The notes beneath the pieces were generated by a model. That model saw nothing but the letters and a program-made list of their open reading frames with translations. It searched no databases and was not told the DNA's origin. A stretch of 64,000 nucleotides of DNA from Gammaproteobacteria bacterium (GTDB lineage: Bacteria; Pseudomonadota; Gammaproteobacteria; Pseudomonadales; Azotimanducaceae): the NCBI GenBank assembly GCA_007694905.1, contig REEU01000152.1, positions 1 through 64,000 on the forward strand, given 5' to 3'. The translations under genes and the position numbers were made by a program. Below, piece by piece: positions 35,606 to 45,562 of the stretch (the stretch's first letter is position 1; the number at the start of each line of letters is the position of its first letter).

Positions 35606-36063
35606 CCGCCATCGAGCTCACTGTAGAGGGTTTCCGGAAGACGCTTGCGCAGATCACGCAGGTCCCTGATCCCTGTGAGATCCTTCGCGACTTCGTGGTG
35701 AATCCGCTGCTTCACGCCGGCCGTGAGTTGCTCCCGCAACAGTCCCAGAAAGCGCGGCGGCGCACACAGCACAAGTCGCCCGAATCGACCTTCGTTGAGC
35801 GCGGCAGTGAGATTGTGGGCGATTTCCCGAGCGAAACTTTCGATTTCGTGATCATGAGCCGATTGATGCTCATTGAAGCCATGACGCCCGGCTCCACCGC
35901 GATCCCGGTCCTGGCCCGGCGCATCCGTGGTCAGGTCCTGCTCCTTGAGCCGTGACTCAGGGTGCACCCAGGTGTCGAGTTCCCGCAGCCCACCGCGCGC
36001 CCCCTCGGCCTGGAACAATCGCGCACGGGATCCATCAGCAACCAGCACCCAGATCACGACCAT
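35602..36063 (-). CDS. Host attachment protein family
   Basis: A 153-residue protein matching the Host_attach (AtsE-like) family: VVIWVLVADGSRARLFQAEG at the start, then a histidine-rich central segment (GRHGFNEHQSAHDHE), FAREIAHNL and LVLCAPPRFLGLLREQL. First described for plant attachment in Agrobacterium, but widespread and of unknown biochemical role; the fold resembles release-factor eRF1-like domains. ATG 36063 is preferred (GGGAG 7 nt upstream) over a GTG at 36069. Translationally coupled to the lactonase-like gene. Confidence 0.85.
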   Translation of the reverse strand: MVVIWVLVADGSRARLFQAEGARGGLRELDTWVHPESRLKEQDLTTDAPGQDRDRGGAGRHGFNEHQSAHDHEIESFAREIAHNLTAALNEGRFGRLVLCAPPRFLGLLREQLTAGVKQRIHHEVAKDLTGIRDLRDLRKRLPETLYSELDGG

Positions 36064-36128
36064 TGACACGCTCCCTGCAAGCCCTCGATGCGCTCACGAT
36101 ACCCCCGAGGAGCCCCAAGGGAAAAGCC

Positions 36129-37358
<1,230 letters not shown>

Positions 37359-37456
37359 CGTTCCGCCGCCCGAGGCGTCCTCTCCCTGCCTGACACGCAC
37401 CAGATTAAAGCGCCGCAGGCGCCATGGCGCAAATGTTCAGGGGCCAGGAAACCGGG

Positions 37457-37852
37457 TCAGTCGTTCCAGAGGGCCGCGCGGGCACGCTTGGGATCGAGGA
37501 GCCGTATGGCGCGGTGCTCGGCCACTTCCTCGGCGGTGAAGCGCTCGAACTCACCACCGAGCTCAGGGTTGTAGGTGTCGATGATCCAGTTCAGCACGTC
37601 CGCCAGCGCCCCGTCGGAGATGGGCGCCTGAGCCGATCCCGGGACTTGCACCAGATAGGCGCGACCCTCTTCGAACCCGATCATGTAGGGCAGATCCACA
37701 CGCAGATCAGGCACTTCGGGCGGGTCACCGCGTCCGTCCTCCAGATGACAGCCGCCGCAGTGCAGCAGGTAATCGAAACGCGGATTGCCATGGGAAGCGG
37801 CGCAGAGGACGGCTGCAAGCAGCGCCCCTGCAACCATCAGCACGGATCTCAT
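37457..37852 (-). CDS. Small c-type cytochrome associated with the amine dehydrogenase
   Basis: A 131-residue periplasmic protein with a signal peptide (VAGALLAAVLCAASHG) and one haem site, CGGCH near residue 32. A candidate axial methionine is in VDLPYMIGFEEG. It starts 10 nt after the MauA-type gene and is surely in the same operon. It is a plausible electron acceptor for the dehydrogenase in place of a cupredoxin, or an accessory factor for cofactor maturation. It is too small, with a single haem, to be the dihaem enzyme MauG. Confidence 0.82.
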   Translation of the reverse strand: MRSVLMVAGALLAAVLCAASHGNPRFDYLLHCGGCHLEDGRGDPPEVPDLRVDLPYMIGFEEGRAYLVQVPGSAQAPISDGALADVLNWIIDTYNPELGGEFERFTAEEVAEHRAIRLLDPKRARAALWND

Positions 37853-37862
37853 GCAGCCTCCG

Positions 37863-38414
37863 TCAACCCAGGGTCGTGGAATCAGCGCGCCCGATCACCA
37901 ATCCGAGCGTGCAGTGATAGGCGTGACTCTTGGCCCCGAAGCACCAGAGAATCGTGTTCGCCTTGGACGGGAAGTACACGGGCTTCTCGCCCTCCGAGCG
38001 GCTGCAGCGGCAGCGGCCGCAGGAGCTCTTGCCACAGCAGTCGTTGTAGGAGATGAGATAGTCGCGACCATCTGCCGGATTGTGGCAGGTGCCCACCCAG
38101 GCCACCGAGGCCACTTCCGAACCCGGTGGACAGGTGGTCGCGGAACCGCCGCAGCAGCCGCAGATGGAGCCGCTGAATGCACAGTAGCGCCAGTACTCGC
38201 AGCTGTTGGGATCCCCCATCTCGTCCACCACGGAGGCCGCCTGGGCCTCCCGGTACACTGGCAGCATCGGGAAGGCACCGAGGCCGGCCATGAACGCCCC
38301 CGCCCTGCCGAGGAACGAGCGCCTGGAAGTGTGCCGGGCCAGCTTCCGGCTCGTGCCGGCCGCCAATTTGTCCACACCCGCAAACAACCTGCCGAGCATG
38401 TCGTCACCGCTCAT
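37863..38414 (-). CDS. mauA: TTQ amine dehydrogenase small (catalytic) subunit, MauA/AauA type
   Basis: A 183-residue precursor with a twin-arginine signal (TSRRSFLGRAGAFMAGLG, about 29-46). The mature part is very cysteine-rich, with the family disulphide pattern (CEYWRYCAFSGSICGCCGG, then SYNDCCGKSSCGRCRC). The two tryptophans that form tryptophan tryptophylquinone are expected in VAWVGTCHNP and ANTILWCFGA. The subunit oxidises primary amines in the periplasm to aldehydes. Gene order B-E-D-A without mauF and mauC resembles aralkylamine rather than methylamine dehydrogenase, but the substrate needs testing. Start overlaps the MauD stop (ATGA). Confidence 0.93.
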   Translation of the reverse strand: MSGDDMLGRLFAGVDKLAAGTSRKLARHTSRRSFLGRAGAFMAGLGAFPMLPVYREAQAASVVDEMGDPNSCEYWRYCAFSGSICGCCGGSATTCPPGSEVASVAWVGTCHNPADGRDYLISYNDCCGKSSCGRCRCSRSEGEKPVYFPSKANTILWCFGAKSHAYHCTLGLVIGRADSTTLG

Positions 38415-39025
38415 GATGCTTCCTTCTCCAGATGCTCTTCCCGGTACAGATAGTCCTGAATGGAAGCGAAGCCGCTGTCCATGGACTCCACCAGGCTCTC
38501 CAGATGTTCCCGATTGTTCACCAGGCCCTTCGAACGCAAGACGCCGTCCGCACCGATCAGGACCGCATAGGGCAGCTTGCCCACTTCGAACTTCATGCCC
38601 AGCTCCAGGGACACGATGTAGGGCTGTCCCTTAAGGCCCATGTCCTCGATGTAGCGACGATGAACTTCGAGTTCGCCGCCATCGCTTCCGAACGCGAGTT
38701 CGAGCCGGCCGCGCTCGCTGCGAGCCAGTGACTTGGCCGTCGGCACCAGGGTCTTGCAGATCGGGCAGGTCGGCGACACGAACAGGATAAGCTGTGCGGC
38801 AGGACGCTCGCCGCCGACGGCGAACGGGCGCCCGTCGATATCCTCCAATTCGAGCCGTGGCGCGAGTTCGCCCACCTTCGGTCCAGTGCTGTGCATCAGC
38901 GCGCCGGCGGGGGCGACCCGTTCGTGGAGCAGGCCGATCTGTCGCGCCAGGGCAACCACGGCGAACACCAGCACCAGCACGACGATCCAGAGCAGCACCA
39001 AACTTGCGGTCAGGATCTCAATCAC
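38411..39025 (-). CDS. mauD: MauD-type thioredoxin-fold accessory protein
   Basis: A 204-residue protein with an N-terminal membrane anchor (LTASLVLLWIVVLVLVFAVV) and a thioredoxin domain whose active site is SPTCPICKTL (C-P-I-C). MauD is needed to form the six disulphides of the small subunit. A GTG at 39025 is chosen because GGAGG lies 7 nt upstream and it overlaps the MauE end by 8 nt; an ATG at 39043 has no ribosome site. Acts at the periplasmic face with MauE. Confidence 0.9.
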   Translation of the reverse strand: MIEILTASLVLLWIVVLVLVFAVVALARQIGLLHERVAPAGALMHSTGPKVGELAPRLELEDIDGRPFAVGGERPAAQLILFVSPTCPICKTLVPTAKSLARSERGRLELAFGSDGGELEVHRRYIEDMGLKGQPYIVSLELGMKFEVGKLPYAVLIGADGVLRSKGLVNNREHLESLVESMDSGFASIQDYLYREEHLEKEAS

Positions 39026-39554
39026 GGGACTGCCTCCATTCACGCAGCAGCGATGCGTTGGCGAGCAACTGCTCCAGCATCAACCAGGTGAGAATCAGCG
39101 CACTCAAGGCCAGCATGCCGAGCAGCAGGTCCATGGTCGCCGGCGCCCTCGGGGACGCCGGCAGCGCGCTCACGAACGCGCCTGCCACCAGCGCCAGATT
39201 GCGCACCACCAGCCAGGGCGAAAGCAGCTGCGGGGTGTCGCCGCAACCGCAGTCGATGTGATGGCGGCCCCGGAGAAGATTGATGGCCATGGCCAGCGCG
39301 TACCCCAGCAGCAGCAGCGCTGCCACCGCCGCCGCCGGTTGCCGTAGGAATGGGACCACGAGTGCCAGCGCCACAGCGAACTCCAGCACCATCAACACGC
39401 GGGCCGCGGCCGGCACCAGCGCCTCTGGCAGCAGTCGATACTCCGCGAGCTGCGCCTCGAAGCGCAGACCACCGCGCCACTTGTGCCATGCCGCGTGCAG
39501 AAAAAGCAGCGCCAGCGCCAGCGCCAGAATCTGTTGCAGGACCGGATCCACCAT
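39018..39554 (-). CDS. mauE: MauE-type membrane accessory protein
   Basis: A 178-residue protein with four or five membrane helices, of the MauE/DoxX-like redox family. A conserved cysteine pair in HIDCGCGDTPQ (about residue 100) is the likely disulphide-exchange site that recharges MauD. Required for stable small subunit in known TTQ systems. Its ATG overlaps the large-subunit TGA by 1 nt (TGATG). Confidence 0.9.
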   Translation of the reverse strand: MVDPVLQQILALALALLFLHAAWHKWRGGLRFEAQLAEYRLLPEALVPAAARVLMVLEFAVALALVVPFLRQPAAAVAALLLLGYALAMAINLLRGRHHIDCGCGDTPQLLSPWLVVRNLALVAGAFVSALPASPRAPATMDLLLGMLALSALILTWLMLEQLLANASLLREWRQSRD

Positions 39555-40660
39555 CAGAACACCTGCACCAGGCCACCCACTTCCTCGATGGTCCGCAGCA
39601 AGCGACCGCTGCGTGCCTGACGCACGTCCACAGACCGATCCTCGGTGCCGACCACCAGAACCACGGGATCGTCGTCACGGGTCAGCGCAATGTTGCGGGA
39701 AGGATTGTCCAATTCCGTACGGTAGCCGCGGCGCTGGGTACGCAGGTTGAACGCCCACAGTTCAGTGCCCGGCTCCTTGTAGTTGTCCTGGGTGCCACCC
39801 TGATGCATCAGGGTCATGAAAATGCCGGTGGCAGCGTTGTAGGCGAAGGGTTGGCGACCGCTGATCCGCCAGCCGTCGGCGCGATCCGTTTCCGACAGGA
39901 TCGACCAGGGCTCCTCGATGACGATCTCGTCATCCTCGATGCGCGCCTCGAACACCATGCCCTCCAGAGACACGAAGACCCAGCCGTGCTCCGTGGGCAC
40001 CGAGTAGTCGAACACCGGATCGTCTTCGACGCTGAAGAAGGTGCGGCTGCGCAGGCGACCGTTCTCTGTACCCGTCTCATCCAGACTGACGTATTGCAGC
40101 GCGCCGTCACCACAGATCATGAAGAAGCCCCGACCCTGGGGATACACGGTGGCGCAGCCCGGCGTGCTGATCTCCCCGGTGAACGTCCGCGACTCCACAT
40201 CGACAATACTCACGGACATGCCCGGCGTGATGTTCCAGACGCCGATGAAGCGCTGATCGATGAGGCCGATCATGCCGCTGTGTCCGATCCCTGCCGCCTT
40301 CGGCGGAATGATCACCTCGTCCACCGGCGACATGGTCTCAAGGTCGAAGAAGATCACCGCATCGGTCCGGTCACCATAATAGGTACGGGTATAAAAGCTG
40401 CCATAGGTGTAGACCATGCCAGCCTCGACATGGGGCCGAAGTGCCGGCGAGAACAGGGACAGCGTCAGCGTGCCTTGGGATTCCCCGGTGGCGGCGTCGA
40501 GAACATGACCGGTATGGCCATTCCGCAAGGTGAACCAGTGGGGACCAGGAGGCGGAGCGGTCTCGATGGCGCCGCGGATCGAGTCCCATCGCTGTTCGGC
40601 AACCGCCGCCAGGCTCAGGACCGCGCCCAGCAAGACCAGGCAACTCGCGCGCAGCACCAT
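39554..40660 (-). CDS. mauB: TTQ amine dehydrogenase large subunit, MauB/AauB type
   Basis: A 368-residue periplasmic protein with a signal peptide (LVLLGAVLSLAAVA, cleavage near residue 21) and a seven-bladed propeller pattern. Recognisable family segments include YTYGSFYTRTYYGDRTDAV, IGHSGMIGLIDQRFIGVWN, TPGCATVYPQGRGFFMICGDG and FMTLMHQGGTQDNYKEPG. It pairs with the small subunit as an alpha2-beta2 enzyme. The gene is slightly short compared with typical 390-residue members. First gene of the operon; GGAG lies about 9 nt upstream. Confidence 0.92.
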   Translation of the reverse strand: MVLRASCLVLLGAVLSLAAVAEQRWDSIRGAIETAPPPGPHWFTLRNGHTGHVLDAATGESQGTLTLSLFSPALRPHVEAGMVYTYGSFYTRTYYGDRTDAVIFFDLETMSPVDEVIIPPKAAGIGHSGMIGLIDQRFIGVWNITPGMSVSIVDVESRTFTGEISTPGCATVYPQGRGFFMICGDGALQYVSLDETGTENGRLRSRTFFSVEDDPVFDYSVPTEHGWVFVSLEGMVFEARIEDDEIVIEEPWSILSETDRADGWRISGRQPFAYNAATGIFMTLMHQGGTQDNYKEPGTELWAFNLRTQRRGYRTELDNPSRNIALTRDDDPVVLVVGTEDRSVDVRQARSGRLLRTIEEVGGLVQVF

Positions 40661-40697
40661 TCAGCGTCTCTCCACCTTCGAATTCATCACCCCATGG

Positions 40698-40711
40698 AGC
40701 CCGATCGGGCT
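40698..40711. promoter_or_regulatory. 14-bp palindrome upstream of the amine dehydrogenase operon
   Basis: AGCCCGATCGGGCT is a perfect palindrome 38 nt before the mauB start codon, in the 242-nt divergent-side gap 40661-40902 (the far side is the 3' end of the serine hydrolase gene). It could be an operator. Nothing else in this gap was recognised. Confidence 0.45.
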
Positions 40712-40902
40712 TCATGCGCCGGGGAAAAGACTGCGAGATTCATGCCGAATTCCATGCAGCGCTCGATGTTCGCACCCGAGACGCGGCAGCACTGATACCT
40801 GTCGGTTATAAGGCGAGGGAACTGGCTCCATGATCGCCCCATCGACGCACCCTGATGGCGCGCCAAGCCTGCACATGCACTCCTTCAGTGCAACGATCGG
40901 CG

Positions 40903-42123
40903 TCAGCCCTGGATCGCGGGATAGACCAGGGCCTTCATCTGGCCTCGAAGGTTGAACGTCCCGGAAGGCATGAACTGGGTCATCAGGATGCAGATCAGAT
41001 CTTCCGCGGGATCGACCCAGAACAGCGTGCTCGCGGCCCCTCCCCAGGCGATTTCTCCGGCCGATCCCACCGTTGCAGTGCGTCCGGGACCCAGGTTCAC
41101 GGAGAAGCCGAGACCGAAGCCATAGCCTTCGTAAGTGGTCTCGCTGAACGTCCCCATGGCCCAGCGCGTCAGGTCGTCGTCGTTCGGGAGATGGTTGCAG
41201 GCCATCAGTTCCAGCGTTTTCGGGCCGATGATGCGTGCACCCTCGAGCGTTCCCCGGCCGAGCAGCATGCGGCAGAAGCGCAGGTAGTCGCCCGCTGTCG
41301 ACACCAACCCACCGCCACCTGACAGAAATGCCTTGTCGCGTCCGAACGCGCTGTCCTGCGGGTCGTCGATGAGCGTCAGGCGGCGATCAGGACCGCGCTG
41401 ATAGTTGGCGGCGAAGCGGTCGAGTTTGTCGGCCGGCACCGAAAAGAACGTGTCGTGCATGCCCAGCGGTTCGAAGATCCGTTCCCGCAGGAAATCATCG
41501 AAGCGCTGCCCGCTCATCACTTCCACCAGATAACCGCAGATGTCCGTGGCGAAGGAGTAATTCCAGCGCGTTCCGGGGGAGAACTCCAGCGGCAGCTTCG
41601 CCAGCTTCTCCACCATGTCGCGCAGCGTGCCGCCGTCACGCTCGAGACGCAGGTCCAGTTTGCGGTAGGCACGATCCACGTTCGACGCCTGCATGAAGTC
41701 ATAAGTCAGGCCCGACATGTGGGTGAGCAGGTCCTTCACCGTCATGGCCCGCTGACAGGGCTCCGTGAGAAAGTTCGGCCAGTTGCCGCCCCGGAACACG
41801 CGCAGGTTACGCCACTGCGGGATCCAGCGATGGACCGGATCGTTGAGCTGAAAGTGCCCCTCCTCGTACAGCATCATCAACGCCACTGAAGTGATGGGCT
41901 TGCTCATGGAGTAGATGCGGAACAGGGTGTCCTCGGCCATCGCCTTCCCGCGTTCAGCGTCCATCATCCCCATGGGCTCGCAGTAGGCGACGGCGCCACG
42001 GCGATACACCAGCGGCAGAAAGCCGGCGATCTTGCCCGGCTCGAGATAGCGCTGCTCGAGATGGCGGCGAATGCGGGCCAGCTGGGCCGGCTCCATGCCG
42101 GCAGCGACGGGGTCGACGTGCAT
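40903..42123 (-). CDS. Beta-lactamase-family serine hydrolase (class C-like esterase)
   Basis: A 406-residue penicillin-binding/class C-fold hydrolase. The nucleophile is in FRIYSMSKPITSV (S-x-x-K, about residue 70), the tyrosine motif appears as WNYSFATDICGYL (Y-S-F where lactamases have Y-A-N), and the third motif region is IAWGGAASTLFWVDP, with W-G-G in place of K-T-G. This is the usual form for esterases such as EstB rather than true lactamases. No signal peptide is seen. ATG 42123 has GGAGG 7 nt upstream; the longer frame to 42192 enters the next gene. Confidence 0.88.
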   Translation of the reverse strand: MHVDPVAAGMEPAQLARIRRHLEQRYLEPGKIAGFLPLVYRRGAVAYCEPMGMMDAERGKAMAEDTLFRIYSMSKPITSVALMMLYEEGHFQLNDPVHRWIPQWRNLRVFRGGNWPNFLTEPCQRAMTVKDLLTHMSGLTYDFMQASNVDRAYRKLDLRLERDGGTLRDMVEKLAKLPLEFSPGTRWNYSFATDICGYLVEVMSGQRFDDFLRERIFEPLGMHDTFFSVPADKLDRFAANYQRGPDRRLTLIDDPQDSAFGRDKAFLSGGGGLVSTAGDYLRFCRMLLGRGTLEGARIIGPKTLELMACNHLPNDDDLTRWAMGTFSETTYEGYGFGLGFSVNLGPGRTATVGSAGEIAWGGAASTLFWVDPAEDLICILMTQFMPSGTFNLRGQMKALVYPAIQG

Positions 42124-42172
42124 GGAACGCCCTCCAGACCGAATGGGATGGAGCGAATCCGATGGCCGGAGG

Positions 42173-43186
42173 TCAGTTCGGATCCGGCGCAACGCGGATC
42201 ATACGCTTGCCGCGGTTCTCGCCCGCCAGCAGGCCCACCAGTCCCGCCGGCGCCTGTTCAAGCCCGTCGAGAATGTCCTCCACCACCTTCAGATGACCAT
42301 CCGCAGCCCACATGCTGAGGTCATGCTCCGCGTCGGCGTCCAGATGGGCGTAGTCCATGACGATGAAGCCCTCCATCTTCAAGCGCTTCACCACCAGCAG
42401 ACCCGGGACGCCGTAGGGTCCCGGCCGCGGCTTGCCATCGTACATGGACACAGCGCCGCAGCACGCCACGCGGCCGCGCTGGCGCATGGCGAACAGCGCC
42501 GCCTGCAGGATGTCGCCGCCGGTGTTGTCGAAGTAGACGTCGACACCCTCCGGACACGCGGCACCAAGCTGCTTCGGCAGGGGTGTTCCCGTGTCCTTGT
42601 AATCCAGGCAGGCGTCGAAGCCGAGCTCGTCAACGACCCAGCGACACTTCGCTTCCCCGCCTGCGATACCGATCACGCGGGCACCCTTGATGCGGCCGAT
42701 CTGACCGACGATGGAGCCCACCGAGCCGGCCGCGGCGGACACCAGCAGCGTCTCGCCGGCGTGAATGCCGGGTACGTTGATGAGCCCGTGGTAGGCCGTC
42801 TTGCCCGCCACGCCGAGCAGCGAGATCAGGTGGCTCAGGGGCTTGTGGGACTTCAGTTTCTGCACCCCACGGGCTTCGAGCACCGCGTACTCCTGCCAGC
42901 CGGTGTCGCCCCAGACGATGTCGCCGGGACTGAAGGCGTCTGACTTCGACGCCACCACCTCTCCGATGCCACCGCTGGCCATCACCTGTCCGGCCTCGAT
43001 GGCATCCCGATAGGTGGCACCCTGCATCCAGGCCCGGTTCGCGGCGTCCTGGGACAGCAGCAGCGTGCGCACCAGCAACTGGCCCGGCCCGGGATCGGTC
43101 ACGTCCACTTCGTCGGTGGTGAAACATTCGGTGGTCAGATTGCCCTTGGGCAGCTCCCTGATCAGGATGCGTCGATTTCGGGTCAT
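42173..43186 (-). CDS. CurA-like NADP-dependent oxidoreductase (zinc-free MDR)
   Basis: A 337-residue medium-chain reductase of the leukotriene B4 dehydrogenase / CurA group. It lacks structural and catalytic zinc cysteines and has the nucleotide loop VSAAAGSVGSIVGQIGRIKG (about residue 150), followed by GIAGGEAKCRWV, whose lysine/arginine favour NADPH. FDNTGGDILQAAL is also typical. Members reduce the double bond of alpha,beta-unsaturated ketones. Separated from the upstream patatin gene by a small hairpin, so may be independently transcribed. Confidence 0.9.
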   Translation of the reverse strand: MTRNRRILIRELPKGNLTTECFTTDEVDVTDPGPGQLLVRTLLLSQDAANRAWMQGATYRDAIEAGQVMASGGIGEVVASKSDAFSPGDIVWGDTGWQEYAVLEARGVQKLKSHKPLSHLISLLGVAGKTAYHGLINVPGIHAGETLLVSAAAGSVGSIVGQIGRIKGARVIGIAGGEAKCRWVVDELGFDACLDYKDTGTPLPKQLGAACPEGVDVYFDNTGGDILQAALFAMRQRGRVACCGAVSMYDGKPRPGPYGVPGLLVVKRLKMEGFIVMDYAHLDADAEHDLSMWAADGHLKVVEDILDGLEQAPAGLVGLLAGENRGKRMIRVAPDPN

Positions 43187-43224
43187 GAGTTCTCTCCTTG
43201 AATGATGGGATGGGCCGCGTGTAC

Positions 43225-43247
43225 GACGCCACGGCTGGGGTGGCGTC
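43225..43247. repeat. Small hairpin between patatin and CurA-like genes
   Basis: Perfect 8-bp arms (GACGCCAC at 43225-43232 and its complement at 43240-43247) with a 7-nt loop lie in a 126-nt gap on the minus-strand gene series. Without a T run it may be a weak terminator or an operator for the reductase gene. Confidence 0.45.
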
Positions 43248-43312
43248 CATTAGGGGGGTGTTGATCAATTCCTTAGCGTGGAGGATGAGATCCTCGGTTG
43301 CGAGCGCCGGGC

Positions 43313-44353
43313 TCATTCGAGCAACCCCGGAATCTGCTCGCGCTCGAACGCCTCCTCGAACGCATCGCCGAGACGGCGGGACGCATCTGCCGCCTCACAC
43401 CAGACCTGCTGACAGGCAGCGAGCCCGAGCCGTTTCGGATCATTGCGATCGGGCACCTTCCCACCGGGAAGGGACGCAACGAAGGTCGGACTCGGCGCCA
43501 TCACCAGCAGGTTGTCGATGGCGCCGGGCAGAATCCGTCGCCCCCGGAATGGTTTGTCGAACCAGCCGGGGACAAGATGCGGATAAAAATGAGGATAGAG
43601 GACGAAGTTCCGGGCCGACAGCGCCCCGTCAAAGTGGTAGTCGATGATGCCGCCATCGACGCCAAAGCCGGCCTCGCCGGGCACCAGATCCGGGACCGGA
43701 CGGACGAACCCCGGAATGGCCCCACTCGCGCGCAGCGCGGCCGCCATGTTCACTTCCGTCAGCGCCACGTGTCGTGCCGGCCAGTCCTCCCAGGGCGAAG
43801 GCTGGGCACTGCTCAGCACCAGCCGTTCCGGACCGTAACGCAACAGCATGCGACGGGACAACGCGTTCGCGCCCGCCGCGAGCCCGAGACCCGCGAGCGG
43901 CGGCAACCAGCGCCGCCGCAGCCAGGCGACAACGACATGCAGTACGCCATGGGGACTGGCGAGAATCTCCGCGGCGCCGCGTTCCCCGAGCAGATCACGG
44001 CAGTAGCCCGCAAACACAGCGTTCATGTCCACCGGAGCGTCATCGAACACTTCGAAACGGGTATAGCTCGCAAGCAGGCGATCCAGCGCCGCGGCTGGAT
44101 CGAGCTGGGCGTAGGCGGCGAAGCGCCAGGCACCGATGGAGGCCCCAACGAGATCGTAGCGGCGCCCCGCCGCGGCCAGCCGCGGCGCCAGCGCCCGGTC
44201 GAGACCGTAGAGCACGAGCCATTTGGGCCCGCCGGCAGCGCCGATCAGCGTCGGGTAGTCCTCGAGACGGAAGCCCTCCCGCAGAATGTGTTCCCGGACG
44301 CGCCGCCCGGCGAGGAAACGCAGCGGCGACGCTGGTGTCTTCCCAGCCGTCAT
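43313..44353 (-). CDS. Patatin-like phospholipase
   Basis: A 346-residue patatin-family protein. The oxyanion/glycine segment is LIGAAGGPKWLVLYGLDRAL, the nucleophile elbow is LVGASIGAWRFAAYA (G-x-S-x-G, about residue 72), and the catalytic aspartate is in GFGVDGGIIDYHFD (D-G-G, about 235). This layout belongs to a bacterial patatin subgroup found beside lipid metabolism genes. Predicted to hydrolyse acyl esters of phospholipids or neutral lipids, probably in the cytoplasm as no signal peptide is present. ATG overlaps the asparaginase-family TGA by 4 nt. Confidence 0.85.
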   Translation of the reverse strand: MTAGKTPASPLRFLAGRRVREHILREGFRLEDYPTLIGAAGGPKWLVLYGLDRALAPRLAAAGRRYDLVGASIGAWRFAAYAQLDPAAALDRLLASYTRFEVFDDAPVDMNAVFAGYCRDLLGERGAAEILASPHGVLHVVVAWLRRRWLPPLAGLGLAAGANALSRRMLLRYGPERLVLSSAQPSPWEDWPARHVALTEVNMAAALRASGAIPGFVRPVPDLVPGEAGFGVDGGIIDYHFDGALSARNFVLYPHFYPHLVPGWFDKPFRGRRILPGAIDNLLVMAPSPTFVASLPGGKVPDRNDPKRLGLAACQQVWCEAADASRRLGDAFEEAFEREQIPGLLE

Positions 44354-45381
44354 CGACCGAAGATGGCCACCAGCGGCTCTTCACCGGCGCGGACCGATGC
44401 CCGGTACATGCCCGGCGTGTTCATCTCCAGCACCACGTTGCCGCGATGGTCGACGGCGATGACCCCGCCGGTGCCGCCCATGGGCAGCAGCTGGTCATGC
44501 ACGACCCGCCTCGCAGCAGAAGCCAGATCCAGACCCGCATGCTCCATCAGAGCGCAGACTTCCCGCGCCACGGTACGGCGGATGAAGTACTCGCCGTGGC
44601 CTGTGGCCGAGACCGCGCAGGATGCATTGCTGGCGAAAGTGCCCGCGCCGATGAGCGGAGAGTCGCCCACCCTGCCCCAGCGCTTGTTCGTCATGCCGCC
44701 GGTTGAGGTGCCTGCTGCCAGATTCCCGTCCGCGTCCAGGGCCACCGCACCGACGGTACCGAGGTTGTCACCGTCGTCATGATCGAGTCGGACCCGGTCC
44801 GCCTCGAGGGCGCGTTCGAGCTGCTGCCGGCGACGATCCGTGCGGAACCAGCTGTTGTCCATCAATTCCAGATCCATCTCGGCGGCGAAGCGGTCGGCAC
44901 CGATGCCGGCCAGCAGCACATGCGGCGACCGTTCCATGACCGCTCTTGCGGCCAGGATGGGATTCCGCACCCGGGTCACGCCCGCCACTGCACCCGCTTC
45001 GAGGTCCTCGCCGCGCATCAGCGAAGCATCGAGTTCCACCGTGCCCTCATGTGTCAGCACGGCGCCGCGGCCGGCATTGAACAGCTCCGAGTCCTCCATC
45101 ACGACGATGGCAGCGATCACGGCATCCACAGCCGAGCCACCCTGATCGAGGAGGCGCTCACCTGCGGCCAGCGCTTCTTCGAGCGCGTTCAGATAGGCCG
45201 CTTCCGTGGCCGCGTCGAGGCTGCCCCGCTCGATCACGCCGGCACCGCCGTGAATCGCGAGGGCATAGCGCGGTCGTTCCGTTGCCGACGCGTCGCCTTC
45301 CGACGCGGCGCCGGTTTCGCCGCAGGCTGTCATGGTCAGTGCTCCCAGGGCCAAAGCCAGGCTGGAAAGGAAGGATCGCAT
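44350..45381 (-). CDS. Isoaspartyl peptidase / L-asparaginase family lipoprotein (Ntn hydrolase)
   Basis: A 343-residue N-terminal-nucleophile hydrolase precursor. ATG 45381 has GGAG 8 nt upstream and gives a lipoprotein signal (SSLALALGALTMTACGE, cysteine about residue 20). Family marks are ALAIHGGAGVIERG, FNAGRGAVLT and the autocleavage site GTVGAVALD, whose threonine becomes the nucleophile, followed by STGGMTNKRWGRVGDSPL. Such enzymes cleave isoaspartyl peptides or asparagine; this one would act in the periplasm. Translationally coupled to the patatin gene. Confidence 0.9.
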   Translation of the reverse strand: MRSFLSSLALALGALTMTACGETGAASEGDASATERPRYALAIHGGAGVIERGSLDAATEAAYLNALEEALAAGERLLDQGGSAVDAVIAAIVVMEDSELFNAGRGAVLTHEGTVELDASLMRGEDLEAGAVAGVTRVRNPILAARAVMERSPHVLLAGIGADRFAAEMDLELMDNSWFRTDRRRQQLERALEADRVRLDHDDGDNLGTVGAVALDADGNLAAGTSTGGMTNKRWGRVGDSPLIGAGTFASNASCAVSATGHGEYFIRRTVAREVCALMEHAGLDLASAARRVVHDQLLPMGGTGGVIAVDHRGNVVLEMNTPGMYRASVRAGEEPLVAIFGR

Positions 45382-45562
45382 CAGTGCTACTCCGGTTCTC
45401 ACACAGTGACGGAGGCCAAGCATCGCCTCCCTGGCGCGTCCGGTCCACAAGGCCGGCACAGGGCCGGAACCGCTTGGCCCGGCAACAGATCGTACTTTGG
45501 CATCCGTCCCCGATCACGGCATCATACGCGGCCTGCTCATCCAGCCAGTGACGAGGACAGCC

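Noticed and set aside
37457-37852. The small cytochrome as MauG
   Set aside because: MauG is a dihaem protein of over 300 residues; this has one C-x-x-C-H and 131 residues.
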